Counted from the stretch's first letter, positions 51,301-59,701 are shown. The stretch: DNA of 64,000 nt from Agreia sp. COWG (GCF_904528075.1 NZ_LR882035.1:248001-312000), one strand, 5' to 3'. The notes: generated by a model from the sequence alone, not told the origin. Program-made: numbers and translations.

Positions 51301-53260
51301 TGTAGATGAACGCCGTGCGGATGACATCCTCACCGGCGGGAACCGCCGACGGGGACGGCACGAACGCCCAGGTTCCGGCGCCGGCGGCCGCGTTGAGCGC
51401 ATCCGTCAGCTCTTTCAGAGAGGCGTCGCGCGACAGGCCGAAGCGAGCGGAGTTCTCGATCTCCTCGAGCGAGACCACGTCGGCATCGAGGCCGTTGATC
51501 GCCGAGACGATCTTCGCCTGCTGGCGATCGAGGTCCTCTTGCTCGGCGGCGCCGCGCGCGTCGCAGCTGTCCTTGACCGTGACAGGGTTGCCGGTGCGGT
51601 CTGTGAAGTACTTGCAGCCCGCCAGCTCGTCGCCGGTGGTCGAGAAGTAGTTCAACACGTTGAACGAGGCCACGGTGGCGTCGCCGCCCACAGCCTTGGG
51701 TGCCGCGGTGCGGGTGTTCTCGAAGGTGGCCGGCTGCACGGTCGCGGCGTTGGCCGGGGTCAGCTCCTGCGTCGGCTGCAGGTTCCACGCGTTGAAGCGG
51801 TAGTCCATGACCACGGGGCGCGAGAAGGTGACGGCCGCGCCGATGCGCACGGGTGCGTCGACGGTGAGGTACGGAAGCGGCTTCGACTTGTTCGCCGGGT
51901 TGTTGATGAAGTCGGTGCTGGCACCGTCATCGAGCGTGATGGCGGCGGCAGCGTTGGCCGCGACCATCGCCGTGTACTCCGCGCTACCGGGCTCGACGAC
52001 CGAGGTCGGCGTGACCAGGGGCTCGGCGCCGGCTGTCAGCACGATCGAACCGTAGTAGTTCGTGTCGTAGTTGTCGGTGACCGTGTAGTCGCCGGCGGGG
52101 GCCATGAGCATTCCCTCGAGCGATTCGCGCTTCGCGAGGTCGGTGGGAACGGCGATCGAGGCCGGTGTCGGCGGCGTGACCGTGTCGCCGAGAACCGTCA
52201 GGCCTCCGGCGGGAACGGTCAGCTCGGTCAGCGTGAGCGCGTCGGTGTCTCGCTTGTATTCGCTCACGGCGCCGGTGACCTCGACGTAGGAGCCGATGGT
52301 CGCCTGGGCGACGGTGGCCGACGAGAAGACGAAGACGGCGTCGGATGCGGTGTGCGTCGCGAGGTCGAGTGCGCCACCGGTGCCGGGCGTCTGAATGTAG
52401 TAACCGTTGAAGCCGCCCGTGGGGTAGCTCGCCGTGACGACGCCGCGTGTAGTGACGGTCTGGCCCGCCAGGGGGCTCGTGTCGGTGCTGCCCTGGATTT
52501 CGGCGATCGTGACTGCAGCCGGATTCGTGGGATCCGTCGGGGTGGTCGGGTCTGTGGGATCTGTCGGGGTCGGGTCGGTCGGATCGGTGGGGTCGGTCGG
52601 ATCCGTCGGCGTTCCCGCGTCCGACGCCGCGTTCTGCGGTGTCGGTGCGGCCGTGCTGAAGTCGGCCGAATTCACATCGGTGTCGGCACCGTTCGTGCGG
52701 TTGAGCGACGTGGTCACCGTTGCGGCGGTGGCGGGCGTTCCTTCGAAGGTGTTCGACGTTCCATACCCGACGGCATCCGCGATCGCGGGGTTGCCCGCGA
52801 TCGAGCCGACGGCCGGGGCCGTCAGTGCCGTGGTCTGCTTCGCCAGGATGAGGGTGCCGCCGCCTGCGGCGAAGGCGAAGGTGAGGGTGGCATCCGCAGC
52901 GGGCAGTGGGGCGCCGTTGGCCCCGTTGCTGTTGCCCTGGATCAGGTAGTGACCCTTTGCGGCGATGCTGCCCGAGAGGGCGAGAACCCCGGTGGGGTTG
53001 GCCGTGGATGCGGCGGCCCGATACTGCAGCGACATGGTGCTGAGGTCGACGGCGCTGTCGGTGGGGTTGTAGAGCTCGACGAACTTGTTGAGGTTGCTGG
53101 CTCCGGCGGAGCCACCGTTCAGATACGCCTCGTTGATGACGACGCCGCTGTTGTCGGGGGCCGCGAACGCCGGGGCCGACAGCACGGGACTGCCGGCCAG
53201 CGCGAGGCCGACGAGCGCGGCGAGGCCGAGCTTCAGCCGTGATGGATGTGATTGGGGCAC
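48314..53260 (-). CDS. Wall-anchored bifunctional extracellular nuclease/5'-nucleotidase
   Basis: A 1648-residue multidomain exoenzyme. In order: signal peptide (1-34); lamin-tail domain (about 35-205, VVINEAYLNGG); a PTDP-repeat linker; an OB-like domain (TIAEIQG); an ExeM/NucH endonuclease-exonuclease-phosphatase domain (SFNVLNYF, LEEIENS, SGDFNAYEKEDP, SDHDPVVVGL); then a 5'-nucleotidase with metallophosphatase motifs NINDFHGR, SDGDNIGAS, GNHEFDQGY and FTGHTHKQY and its C-terminal substrate domain; beta-rich domains; and LANTG (1609-1613) with helix and basic tail for sortase anchoring. It would cut extracellular DNA and strip phosphate from the nucleotides. Start GTG with AAGGGAAA upstream. 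Confidence 0.92.
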   Translation of the reverse strand: MPQSHPSRLKLGLAALVGLALAGSPVLSAPAFAAPDNSGVVINEAYLNGGSAGASNLNKFVELYNPTDSAVDLSTMSLQYRAAASTANPTGVLALSGSIAAKGHYLIQGNSNGANGAPLPAADATLTFAFAAGGGTLILAKQTTALTAPAVGSIAGNPAIADAVGYGTSNTFEGTPATAATVTTSLNRTNGADTDVNSADFSTAAPTPQNAASDAGTPTDPTDPTDPTDPTPTDPTDPTTPTDPTNPAAVTIAEIQGSTDTSPLAGQTVTTRGVVTASYPTGGFNGYYIQTPGTGGALDLATHTASDAVFVFSSATVAQATIGSYVEVTGAVSEYKRDTDALTLTELTVPAGGLTVLGDTVTPPTPASIAVPTDLAKRESLEGMLMAPAGDYTVTDNYDTNYYGSIVLTAGAEPLVTPTSVVEPGSAEYTAMVAANAAAAITLDDGASTDFINNPANKSKPLPYLTVDAPVRIGAAVTFSRPVVMDYRFNAWNLQPTQELTPANAATVQPATFENTRTAAPKAVGGDATVASFNVLNYFSTTGDELAGCKYFTDRTGNPVTVKDSCDARGAAEQEDLDRQQAKIVSAINGLDADVVSLEEIENSARFGLSRDASLKELTDALNAAAGAGTWAFVPSPSAVPAGEDVIRTAFIYKPAVVETVGDSVILDDAAFANARYPLSQAFQLKGGGEASRFLTIVNHFKSKGSGKDADADQNDGQGASNASRVKQAKALVAFAAKRTTDTGIDRVLLSGDFNAYEKEDPIDVILAAGFTDLGEATGKKSYAFDGAVGSLDHVFASKAAAADVSGTDIWNINSVESIALEYSRYNYNATNFYTPDAYRSSDHDPVVVGLNLTGAPLVDVNLLNINDFHGRIDANTVKFAGTIESLKKAKGENNTLFLSDGDNIGASLFASSSQNDQPTIDVLNALGLAASAVGNHEFDQGYADLAGRVNDEADWSYLGANVYNKGTTTPALDEYDIFTVGGVRVAVIGAVTQETPTLVSPDRIATLDFGDPVEAVNRVVGKLKAADAADVFIAEYHEGAGSGTPDGATLEQELALTDTAFAKIVNNTSVDVDAIFTGHTHKQYAWDAPVPGEPGVTRPVLQTGSYGENIGQIVLTVDPSDDDVVSYTARNVPRVTTADDVLVASYPRVAEVKSIVDSALQKAAVVGNQPVGSVTADITTAFIGTARDDRSSESTLGNLVANSLVSSLSNPTLGGAEIGVVNAGGLRAELLKGDDGVITYAEANAVLPFVNNLGTTSLTGAQFKTVLEQQWQTTANGSAPAKPFLNLGLSNNVNYTFDASRAQGDRVTSITVDGQAIDPAKQYRIGTFSFLLTGGDNFREFTNGTNTRDSGLIDRDAWISYLKRNSPISPAYDRRGVSVTGVPSETLEPGASGTVQLSKLDLTSLGVPATTEVSASFEGSTEAAVVSPVTAGASTVAFTVPSDVAANATLVIVAKPTGTTVRVPLSVNSVVAPPTGPPAEAPVAAGEESLTPQLEGGIVLSDNTVLPGQTITVKLSAQYAGTYVSAALYSTPRQLGGWQLVNADGEIQVTIPTDVAAGQHRLAVQDAAGSVIGWAGLTVLAEQGATVPGSDPAGGATGSAGGNDTAGLANTGTAAAPLLMGALLLLVAGGAFTVMRRRRNATTASES
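52528..52615 (-). repeat. PTDP-coding tandem repeat in the nuclease linker
   Basis: Short near-identical 9-base units (GTCGGATCG/GTCGGGTCT-like on the plus strand) encode the repeated Thr-Asp-Pro linker of the nuclease/nucleotidase. Such repeats can vary in number between strains. Confidence 0.75.
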
Positions 53261-53417
53261 GAATTTCCCTTGATCGACGGAATGTGATTACCCATCAATC
53301 AAAGGGAACGTGAACAACGTTTGGAAGTCTCCTGTGTAAACAACAGGTTTAAACTACCCCTATTCAGGGGATGCTTGGCGTGTCGGCAGAGATCATGCTA
53401 AGCCGACACCTGGCGTA

Positions 53418-53747
53418 TTAGACGTGGCCCCGGGGAGGGTTCGTGGCACCGTTCGGCTCCTCCGAGAAGATGAGCCCCTGGCCGCTGTTGGCCGAGCTGG
53501 TCAAGATCTCGAGCCACTCGCGGTTGAGCGACGGCATCTTGCCGCCGTAGAACTTGAAGTACAGGGGGATGGACTTGTCGAGCCAAATGCTCGAGCGCCC
53601 GTCGCCGATAGCCGGGTCGTCTTTCCACGAGAAGAAGAAGCTCTCACCGCGACGCAGCTTCGAGCCGATCACGATCTGCAGATGCGTCAGCGCACGGTCA
53701 TCGAACTCGATCTCGATGTCGGAGTCACCGTACAAAAGCTTTCCCAT
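53418..53747 (-). CDS. Small conserved Microbacteriaceae protein
   Basis: A 109-residue soluble protein (MGKLLYGDSDIEIEFDDRALTH...LRRGESFFFSW...SSIWLDKSIPLYFKF). This family is very common in Microbacteriaceae and, as I recall, often mislabelled as ATP-dependent DNA ligase. It is far too short for a ligase and lacks the KxDG motif. Beta-rich, no signal peptide, function unknown. It supports the family-level placement of the organism. Confidence 0.78.
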   Translation of the reverse strand: MGKLLYGDSDIEIEFDDRALTHLQIVIGSKLRRGESFFFSWKDDPAIGDGRSSIWLDKSIPLYFKFYGGKMPSLNREWLEILTSSANSGQGLIFSEEPNGATNPPRGHV

Positions 53748-53836
53748 GATGTCTCCTCAGCGCTCGCTAACGGACCTGTGAAGCCCGTTACCCTCCCACT
53801 TTAGGTCACGAGCGCGCTCTCGGCGACGAGCACCCC

Positions 53837-54508
53837 CTAGGAGTCGGTGCGCTCCCGTTTTTCTCCCGAGGTTCTGGGTCTACGCAGAACGAAGAGCGTC
53901 ACACCGACGGCGAGAATCACCACGAGAATGGCTCCTCCGATCCAGGCCACTGCCGACAAGAATTCGCTGTCGCCCGAGGCGGACGTCGACGGTACTGCCG
54001 GGGCTGCGGCATCCGACGACTGACCGGCTCCCGAGCCCGCCGTCGAGGGGCACACCGGGGCCGAAGCCGATCCCTTCGACGCGACCTGTCCGGCATCCGG
54101 CTGCCAGGTGAAGTCGAACTGATTCGAGACAGGATGCCCGTCGGTCGAGACCACGCGCCACACGACCGTGTAATCGCCGGCCGGGCCGAGCGCGGCGCCC
54201 GTCGAGATCGACGGACCGTTCACCGCCACGCAACCGTCGCCATAGTAGAGGCCGTCTGGCCCCTTCACCTCGAGGGCGCCGGATGACCCGGTGTCTTCCC
54301 CGCCGAAGTTCAGCAGGTTGTCGTTCGTGGTCACGACGAAGTCGGGCGGCAGCGTGGTGAGCACCTCTCCTGCCGCGGGCGTCGACGACACGAGATAATT
54401 GTGGGCCTGGGCGCTGGGCACCCAGCCGATGGCCCCCATGCTCGCCGAGGCGACGAGCGTGAGGGCCACGGCTGCACCGAGCAGGCCGCGCACGGTGACA
54501 GGGCGCAT
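53837..54508 (-). CDS. CopC-domain copper-binding membrane protein
   Basis: A 223-residue exported protein. A signal peptide ends near SAQA-H, exposing the N-terminal His that binds Cu(II) in CopC proteins. The CopC beta-sandwich follows (LVSSTPAAGEVLTTLP, VVWRVVSTDGHPVSNQFDFTW with the second His). A Ser/Ala linker, one membrane helix and a basic tail end the protein. It follows the YcnI gene by 2 bases, so the two are co-transcribed. Confidence 0.88.
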   Translation of the reverse strand: MRPVTVRGLLGAAVALTLVASASMGAIGWVPSAQAHNYLVSSTPAAGEVLTTLPPDFVVTTNDNLLNFGGEDTGSSGALEVKGPDGLYYGDGCVAVNGPSISTGAALGPAGDYTVVWRVVSTDGHPVSNQFDFTWQPDAGQVASKGSASAPVCPSTAGSGAGQSSDAAAPAVPSTSASGDSEFLSAVAWIGGAILVVILAVGVTLFVLRRPRTSGEKRERTDS

Positions 54509-54510
54509 GA

Positions 54511-55245
54511 CTAGACCGACTGCTTGCGACGGGTTGCGACCACGGCGATGGCGACGCCGACCGCGCCGACCACCAGACCACCGACGCCGAGTACGCGCGC
54601 CAGCACGTCATCGCCGGATGCGGTGGTCGCCGCCGCCGTGCTGCTTCCCGCCGTCTGCGCGTCCATTCCCGGCATCGGGTCGCCGTCGGCCTCGGTGGCC
54701 ACGGCCTCGGTGACGGTGACGCTCGGAGCCGGGTGCTTCACCGAATCCTCGTCGGCGCCCGCCGCGGGAACCTCGCTCCAGTCGGTCGAGCCGGTCTCGC
54801 AGCTCTGCAGCACGGGAAAGTCGAGCGTCTTGCCCGCAGCATCGGCCGGCAGCTGCAGAGACAGGGCCATCGTGTCGCGGTAGCCGTCTGCCAAGGGGGT
54901 GATGGCCGTGTAGACGACCTGCTTCACCCGCTCCGCCGCAGGCTCGCCCTCGACGGGGGTCGTGGGGGTGGCGAGCGGCTCCATGACTTTGGAGATGGTC
55001 CAGTTCGGGTTGACGGTCGGGGTGACGGTGGTGATCCCCTCGGGAATGTCGATCGTGAGCGCGGTGGTGGGGGATCCGTCGCAGCCGTGTGGCACGGCGA
55101 AGGTGAGAACGGTGTACGAGCCCGCCGCCGTAGCGCCGGGCGTCACAGTGACGTGGGCACTGGCCGACAGGGGAACGGCGACGGCGAGCAGCAGGCCGAG
55201 CCCGAGTCCGGTGCCGGCGAGGGTGAGTGAGGTGGTCTTCTTCAT
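54511..55245 (-). CDS. YcnI-like (DUF1775) copper-binding membrane protein
   Basis: A 244-residue protein. The signal peptide ends SASA-HVTVTPG, exposing the conserved N-terminal His of YcnI copper-binding proteins. The DUF1775 beta-sandwich (TFAVPHGCDGSPTTALTIDIPEG, PNWTISK with a conserved Trp) is followed by a linker and a C-terminal helix with basic tail. AGGA lies 7 bases before ATG 55245. Together with CopC and the upstream membrane gene it forms a copper-acquisition or copper-handling unit. Confidence 0.88.
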   Translation of the reverse strand: MKKTTSLTLAGTGLGLGLLLAVAVPLSASAHVTVTPGATAAGSYTVLTFAVPHGCDGSPTTALTIDIPEGITTVTPTVNPNWTISKVMEPLATPTTPVEGEPAAERVKQVVYTAITPLADGYRDTMALSLQLPADAAGKTLDFPVLQSCETGSTDWSEVPAAGADEDSVKHPAPSVTVTEAVATEADGDPMPGMDAQTAGSSTAAATTASGDDVLARVLGVGGLVVGAVGVAIAVVATRRKQSV

Positions 55246-55392
55246 GATGATGTCCTGTTCGAAATATGCGCGGAGAACGGGCGGGCGCGGTTGACGCGCG
55301 CCGGCGATCCGGCGAGAAATGGGTGAACGCCCCAGGTCAGAGTGGGCGCGATGGCGCCGCAGACTCACGACGAGAAAGGGGGTGGTTAGAAG

Positions 55393-56013
55393 TCAGAACG
55401 CTACAAGCGGCGGGCCCCTGTGCTGCAGGGATGCAGCCAGGCGTCGCAGCGTGGGGCGCGGCTCGATGCGCAGCACCCGGCCGAGACGTGCGGGCCTCGG
55501 GGCGACGAGCGGCGTGGGAAGCAGGAGGCTGGCGAGCGTGGTCAGACGGAGGGCGGCGGTGGCCAGCAGCCCTCGCGCCGAGCGCTCCGCCCATGCGATG
55601 GCGGCGAAGGTGGCGACAGCGGCCATGACGTGCCCGGCGATCATCGCCACGCTCACGGTGATGGCGGCGACATCGCCCGTGGGCACGAACATGGTGGCCA
55701 TGTCGTGGCCGGCGTGCGCTGCTCCGCCGACTGTCGCCGCGGAACCGCCGGCCTGCGAGACGGGAGTCTGGATCATGCTGAACAGCGTGTGGAAGAAGAC
55801 CTGGCTGGCTGCCACCGAGGCGCCGAGACGCCAGTACGAGAGACCGCGGCCCGCGAGGGCGATGCAGGTGATGGTGCTGAAGGCGAGGGCCAGCGACAGG
55901 GCCGCGACGCTCGGCGCGTTGCCACCCGAGATCGCGTGTGAGAAGGCGGCGGCGAAGGTAGAGAACGAGGCTGCGAGGGTGCCGCGCACGACGCGGGTCC
56001 AGCGAGAGCTCAC
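55393..56013 (-). CDS. Polytopic membrane protein, first gene of the copper group
   Basis: A 206-residue protein with about five hydrophobic segments. A His/Met cluster HAGHDMATMF (about 108-117) and the MIQTPVSQ segment are candidate metal ligands. It lies 148 bases before the YcnI gene, on the same strand. It replaces the CopD-type permease that usually accompanies CopC/YcnI. Role in copper is inferred from position only. Confidence 0.65.
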   Translation of the reverse strand: MSSRWTRVVRGTLAASFSTFAAAFSHAISGGNAPSVAALSLALAFSTITCIALAGRGLSYWRLGASVAASQVFFHTLFSMIQTPVSQAGGSAATVGGAAHAGHDMATMFVPTGDVAAITVSVAMIAGHVMAAVATFAAIAWAERSARGLLATAALRLTTLASLLLPTPLVAPRPARLGRVLRIEPRPTLRRLAASLQHRGPPLVAF

Positions 56014-56156
56014 CGTCGTCCTTTCTCCTCGTGGTCATCGCAAGTCTATTCGGGCGGCGAAGGCGACCCGAATCCATCCCGAATCTCACGCCGGATGCGG
56101 CTGCGCCCGCGCACTATCCTGAGGTGACACGAGCGCAATGACCGCGAGGAGCATCC

Positions 56157-57332
56157 GTGAGCCTTCCCCCGTATCCGGCTGATCCTTCCCAGGGTGGCGA
56201 GGCCGGTCAGCCCGAGGTTCCGCCCATGCCGGTGTACGCGCAGCCCCAGCCCGCGCCTGGCGGGTCGCACCCGCAGCCGCCCGCGCAGCAGCACTTCGCC
56301 CTGCCTCCGCGGCCCGCGAAGGTTCGCGGCGGTGGCATGACGTGGTGGCAGGGGCTGCTGGTCGGCGTCGCGGCGTTGCTCGCGGTGGCGCTTCCCGCAT
56401 CCGGTGTCGCCATCTACGCCGGCAACGCCCGGCTCATCAGTGACCGCCAGGCCGTGGCGGCCTTCACGCCGGCCGACAACATCTCGGCCCTCGTAGAGCG
56501 CACCGGCATGAACGACGTCGGCACGTTCCTCTTCTACACGAGCCACCCCGAACTGAACACGGCGACCGAATTCAACACCGCGTGCGGCATCAGGCCCGAG
56601 CAGTACCTGCTCGGCTGCTACACCGGGCGCACCATCCACCTCTACGACGTGACCGAGAAGCGGCTCGACGGACTGCGCGAGGTCACGGCCGCGCACGAGA
56701 TGCTGCACGCGGCGTTCGACCGGCTCGATCGCGCCTCGCAGGATCGCCTCGGCGTGCTGCTCGAAGAGGCGTACACGGCCCACGGCGACGACCCCGAACT
56801 CGCGGAGCGCATGGATGCCTACGCCGTCTCGCAGCCGGGCACCCGCGTCACCGAGCTGCACTCGATCATCGGAACCGAATTCTCCGAGTTGAGCCCCGAG
56901 CTCGAGCAGTATTACGGGCAGTACTTCGACGACCGCAGCGTGGTCGTGGGCATGCACGCCGCCTATGTGAAGGTGTTCACCGACCTCGAGACCCAGGCCA
57001 CCGATCTGACGAACCAGATTCTGGCGCTTGCCGACGAGATCGATGCAGACACCCTGGCCTACAACGCCGATCAGACGCAGCTGAACGCAGATATCGAGGC
57101 GTTCAGTGCCAAGAACCAGTCCTACGGCTACTCGGGTAATCAGGCCGGGTTCGACGCAGACAAGGCGGCCCTCATCGCCCGCGACTCCGAGTTGTTGACC
57201 CGGCTGAACGGAATCAACGAGAAGAAGGGTCGTCTCGGCGATCTGCAACAGCAGCTTCGCGATCTCGACGCCGACGCGCAGGCGCTGAATCGCAGCATCG
57301 ACTCCACGATCGTGCCGGGCGAGGGCATCTGA
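56157..57332 (+). CDS. Membrane-anchored HExxH protein with coiled-coil C-terminus
   Basis: A 391-residue protein. A Pro/Gln-rich cytosolic start (about 1-55) and one helix (about 62-85) lead to an extracellular domain with HEMLH at 180-184, a zincin-type zinc motif, in AAHEMLHAAFDRL. A downstream ELHSIIGTEFSELSPELEQYY may give the third ligand. From about residue 275 a long coiled coil (Thr/Asp/Gln/Leu-rich) ends the protein. GAGGAG is 5 bases before the GTG. It looks like an uncharacterised wall-facing metallopeptidase; catalytic activity is not proven. Confidence 0.72.
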   Translation: MSLPPYPADPSQGGEAGQPEVPPMPVYAQPQPAPGGSHPQPPAQQHFALPPRPAKVRGGGMTWWQGLLVGVAALLAVALPASGVAIYAGNARLISDRQAVAAFTPADNISALVERTGMNDVGTFLFYTSHPELNTATEFNTACGIRPEQYLLGCYTGRTIHLYDVTEKRLDGLREVTAAHEMLHAAFDRLDRASQDRLGVLLEEAYTAHGDDPELAERMDAYAVSQPGTRVTELHSIIGTEFSELSPELEQYYGQYFDDRSVVVGMHAAYVKVFTDLETQATDLTNQILALADEIDADTLAYNADQTQLNADIEAFSAKNQSYGYSGNQAGFDADKAALIARDSELLTRLNGINEKKGRLGDLQQQLRDLDADAQALNRSIDSTIVPGEGI

Positions 57333-57341
57333 CCGAGCTGA

Positions 57342-58793
57342 TCAGCCGGGTGTGCCCAGCGCCTTGTCTTTGGTGATCGTGGCGTAGGCATCCAGGGCCT
57401 GTCGACGTGACTCCTTCAGATCGACCAGCGGCGGGGGATAGGTCTCGGCGTCGATGTCGTCGACGAACCGCCTGATGTATTCGCGCTGCGGGTCGAACTT
57501 GGAGGCCTGCAGCTCGGGGTTGAACACCCGAAAGTAGGGGGCGGCGTCGACGCCCGATCCTGCGACCCACTGCCAGTTCACGCTGTTGGCGGCAGAGTCG
57601 GCATCGACCAGGGTGTCCCAGAACCAGCGCTCGCCCTCGCGCCAGTCGATGCGCAGGTTCTTCACGAGAAAAGAGGCCACGACCATGCGCACGCGGTTGT
57701 GCATGATGCCCGTCTTCCACAGCTCGCGCATGCCCGCGTCGACCAGGGGGATGCCGGTGCGACCCTGCTGCCACGCCTCCATGATCTCGGGCGTCGCCTC
57801 GTGCCACGGAAACTCGTCGAACGCCGGCCGCATGTTCGCGTGCGTGATCGACGGCCAGTGAAAGAGCAGGTGGTACGAGAACTCGCGCCACACCAGCTGT
57901 CGCAAGAAGGCTCCCGCGCCGTCGGCCGCCTGGGCCCCCTCGGCCGTGCGCCGGTCGAGCGACTTCACGTAGTCGCGGGTCTCGTGCCACACCTGAAAAG
58001 GGCTCACCTCGCCCCAGCGCAGGTACGGCGAGAGGCCGGATGTCGCATCCTGCGCCGGCAGATCCTGCTCGGCCACGTACGACGACAGCTCGGTGCGCAG
58101 AAAATGGCGCAGTCGCTCGAGTGCGCTCTTTTCGCCGGGAGTCCACGCCTCGCGCAGTCCGCCGGCCCAATCGGGCGTAGTCGGCAGCAGCGTCCAGTCG
58201 TCGAGCGTGTCGCTCGTGACACCGGTGTGCGCCTCGAGGCCCTCGACCACGGGCAGCGGATGCCTCGGCTCGGGCTCGGCGAGACACGAGCGATAGAAGG
58301 GGGTGAAGACCCGATAGGGGGCGCCCTGGCCGGTCAGCACCGTCCACGGCTCGAACAGCAGCGAGGCCTGGTGGCTGTTCGCCTCGACACCCGCCTCGCG
58401 CAGCGACGACTTGATCGAACCATCCAGGTCGCGCTCGGCCTCGCCGTAGCGGCGGTTCCACAGCACGGCACCGGCCCCCGTCTCGTCGACGAGGGAGTGA
58501 AGGACGTCGGACGCTGCTCCCCGCCTCAGGGTCAGCTCGAGGCCGAGTTCGCCGAGTGATGCAGCGAGCGCCTCGAGGCTGTGGTGCAGCCACCAGCGGG
58601 CCGCGCCGCCCAACGGCCTGATACCGGGGCTGGCGTCATCCAGAACGTAGACGCAAACGATGGGCGCGCCGCGCTCGGCGGCCGCGTGCAGGGCGGGATG
58701 GTCGGCTACGCGCAGGTCGTCGCGAAACCAGACGATGGAGGGCGCCGAGGTGTGTGCGTCACTGCCGCGTGCCGTGCTTGTGCGTGAGCTCAC
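57342..58793 (-). CDS. phr: Deoxyribodipyrimidine photolyase
   Basis: A 483-residue photolyase/cryptochrome-class protein that repairs cyclobutane pyrimidine dimers with blue light. The N-terminal antenna domain starts IVWFRDDLRVADHPAL. The FAD-binding region has LSPYLRWGEVS, WREFSYHLLFHWP and the diagnostic WQ..TGIPLVDAGMRELW..G.MHNR.RM.VASFLVKNL. Start GTG 58793 overlaps the MarR stop. Likely in one operon with the MarR regulator. Confidence 0.95.
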   Translation of the reverse strand: MSSRTSTARGSDAHTSAPSIVWFRDDLRVADHPALHAAAERGAPIVCVYVLDDASPGIRPLGGAARWWLHHSLEALAASLGELGLELTLRRGAASDVLHSLVDETGAGAVLWNRRYGEAERDLDGSIKSSLREAGVEANSHQASLLFEPWTVLTGQGAPYRVFTPFYRSCLAEPEPRHPLPVVEGLEAHTGVTSDTLDDWTLLPTTPDWAGGLREAWTPGEKSALERLRHFLRTELSSYVAEQDLPAQDATSGLSPYLRWGEVSPFQVWHETRDYVKSLDRRTAEGAQAADGAGAFLRQLVWREFSYHLLFHWPSITHANMRPAFDEFPWHEATPEIMEAWQQGRTGIPLVDAGMRELWKTGIMHNRVRMVVASFLVKNLRIDWREGERWFWDTLVDADSAANSVNWQWVAGSGVDAAPYFRVFNPELQASKFDPQREYIRRFVDDIDAETYPPPLVDLKESRRQALDAYATITKDKALGTPG

Positions 58794-59233
58794 GACGAAG
58801 TGACGCTGTCGTAGAGCTTGCGGGTGAGGCGGGCGAGTTCGGTGAGCTCGTCTGGCTCGAGGGCCGCGGTCATCCGGCCCGAGATCGAGCGCCCGTGAAT
58901 GCGCGCCGCGTCGCGAAAGAGCGAGAAGCCGTCTTCGGTGAGGGCCACGAGAGTGCCGCGGCCGTCGGTGGGGTCAGTGAGCTTCGATACGAGGCCGCGC
59001 GCGGCCAGGCGGTCGACGAGCCGCGAGATGCTCGGCTGGGTGAGCAGCACGCTCTCGCTGAGTTCCCGGATGCGCAGGGTGCGGTTCTCGGAGAGGGTCA
59101 GGGTGAAGAGCACGTCGTATTCGTTCAGCGAGATGACGTCGGAGGGGAACTCCGACGCGATCTGCCGCATCACGGCGACCTGGGCGCGAAACAGGGACTC
59201 CCACGCTGCGATGGGTGAGACGGGGTTGGTCAT
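58790..59233 (-). CDS. MarR-family transcriptional regulator
   Basis: A 147-residue winged-helix regulator (LRIRELSESVLLTQPSISRLVDRLAARGLVSK and DGRGTLVALTEDG wing). A minus-strand TAGGGT lies inside the perfect palindrome ACCCTAGGGT (59256-59265), about 22 bases before the start, so autoregulation at the -10 is plausible. GTGA overlap with the photolyase gene suggests that both are controlled together, perhaps by oxidative or light stress. Confidence 0.88.
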   Translation of the reverse strand: MTNPVSPIAAWESLFRAQVAVMRQIASEFPSDVISLNEYDVLFTLTLSENRTLRIRELSESVLLTQPSISRLVDRLAARGLVSKLTDPTDGRGTLVALTEDGFSLFRDAARIHGRSISGRMTAALEPDELTELARLTRKLYDSVTSS

Positions 59234-59255
59234 GGCGAATCCTCTCGTGCCACCA

Positions 59256-59265
59256 ACCCTAGGGT
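59256..59265. promoter_or_regulatory. Palindromic -10 region of the MarR/photolyase operon
   Basis: ACCCTAGGGT is a perfect 10-base palindrome, extended imperfectly by CCACC/GGTGG. It contains the minus-strand -10 candidate TAGGGT for the MarR gene starting at 59233. Confidence 0.5.
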
Positions 59266-59371
59266 GGCGGTCGATGAATCCTCGAAAGCCGGTCGGTGGC
59301 TTGACACGACGGGCGAGTTGCCGGGCGCATGAATCGGCCGCGCGTGGGCCTCGGCCTGCCTGTTAACAGAC

Positions 59372-59407
59372 AGAAAGCCCGTCGTAGAGGCTAACGACGG
59401 GCTTTCT
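59372..59407. terminator. Orphan terminator hairpin
   Basis: AGAAAGCCCGTCGT (59372-59385) and ACGACGGGCTTTCT (59394-59407) form a perfect 14-base-pair stem with an 8-base loop. No annotated gene reads into it from either side: the MarR gene points away, and the next gene starts at 59702. It may end a small RNA, or mark a deleted gene. Confidence 0.75.
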
Positions 59408-59701
59408 TCCCTTGCACCAAGAGTGTCCTGCAATCACATTCCGCGCTTCGCTGCCACAGCAAACAACTAACGCTCTAGAACCATATAACGGTTGAGTAAC
59501 GGAGGGCTAGTTACCGAAACGTTATTTTTCTGGGAATCGACTGGGAGGCGATCTCTGAATTGGCCGCCGTTTCTTCCCAACTAAACTCGATCAAAATTTG
59601 CTTGCACGAACGCAGCAATGGGAACACACTGTTTTTCAGGTTCATTTGTCGGCCGTAGGAAGCAACGATGATTTCTGAGGTGCAATTGGAGGTAAAACAT
59701 C

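Larger units (their letters stand above)
59240..59700. other. Gene-poor, AT-richer interval with an orphan terminator
   Basis: About 460 bases with no recognised gene. From about 59455 the base composition is visibly richer in A and T than the rest of the window. It contains TTGACA at 59301-59306, the terminator hairpin at 59372-59407, and a 45-codon open stretch (about 59505-59660, plus strand) with no start codon that may be a gene remnant. Confidence 0.6.

Noticed and set aside
48578..53242. Two very long plus-strand frames opposite the nuclease/5'-nucleotidase gene
   Set aside because: Both lie wholly antisense to a well-supported multidomain gene and show no domain.
53280..53360. PHO-box-like GTTTAC/GTTCAC repeats before the nuclease gene
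   Set aside because: The two elements are 26 bases apart, not the 11- or 22-base spacing expected for PhoP direct repeats.
59505..59660. 45-codon open stretch on the plus strand
   Set aside because: Residue order is gene-like but there is no start codon or ribosome site; at most a remnant, so it is only mentioned in the interval entry.
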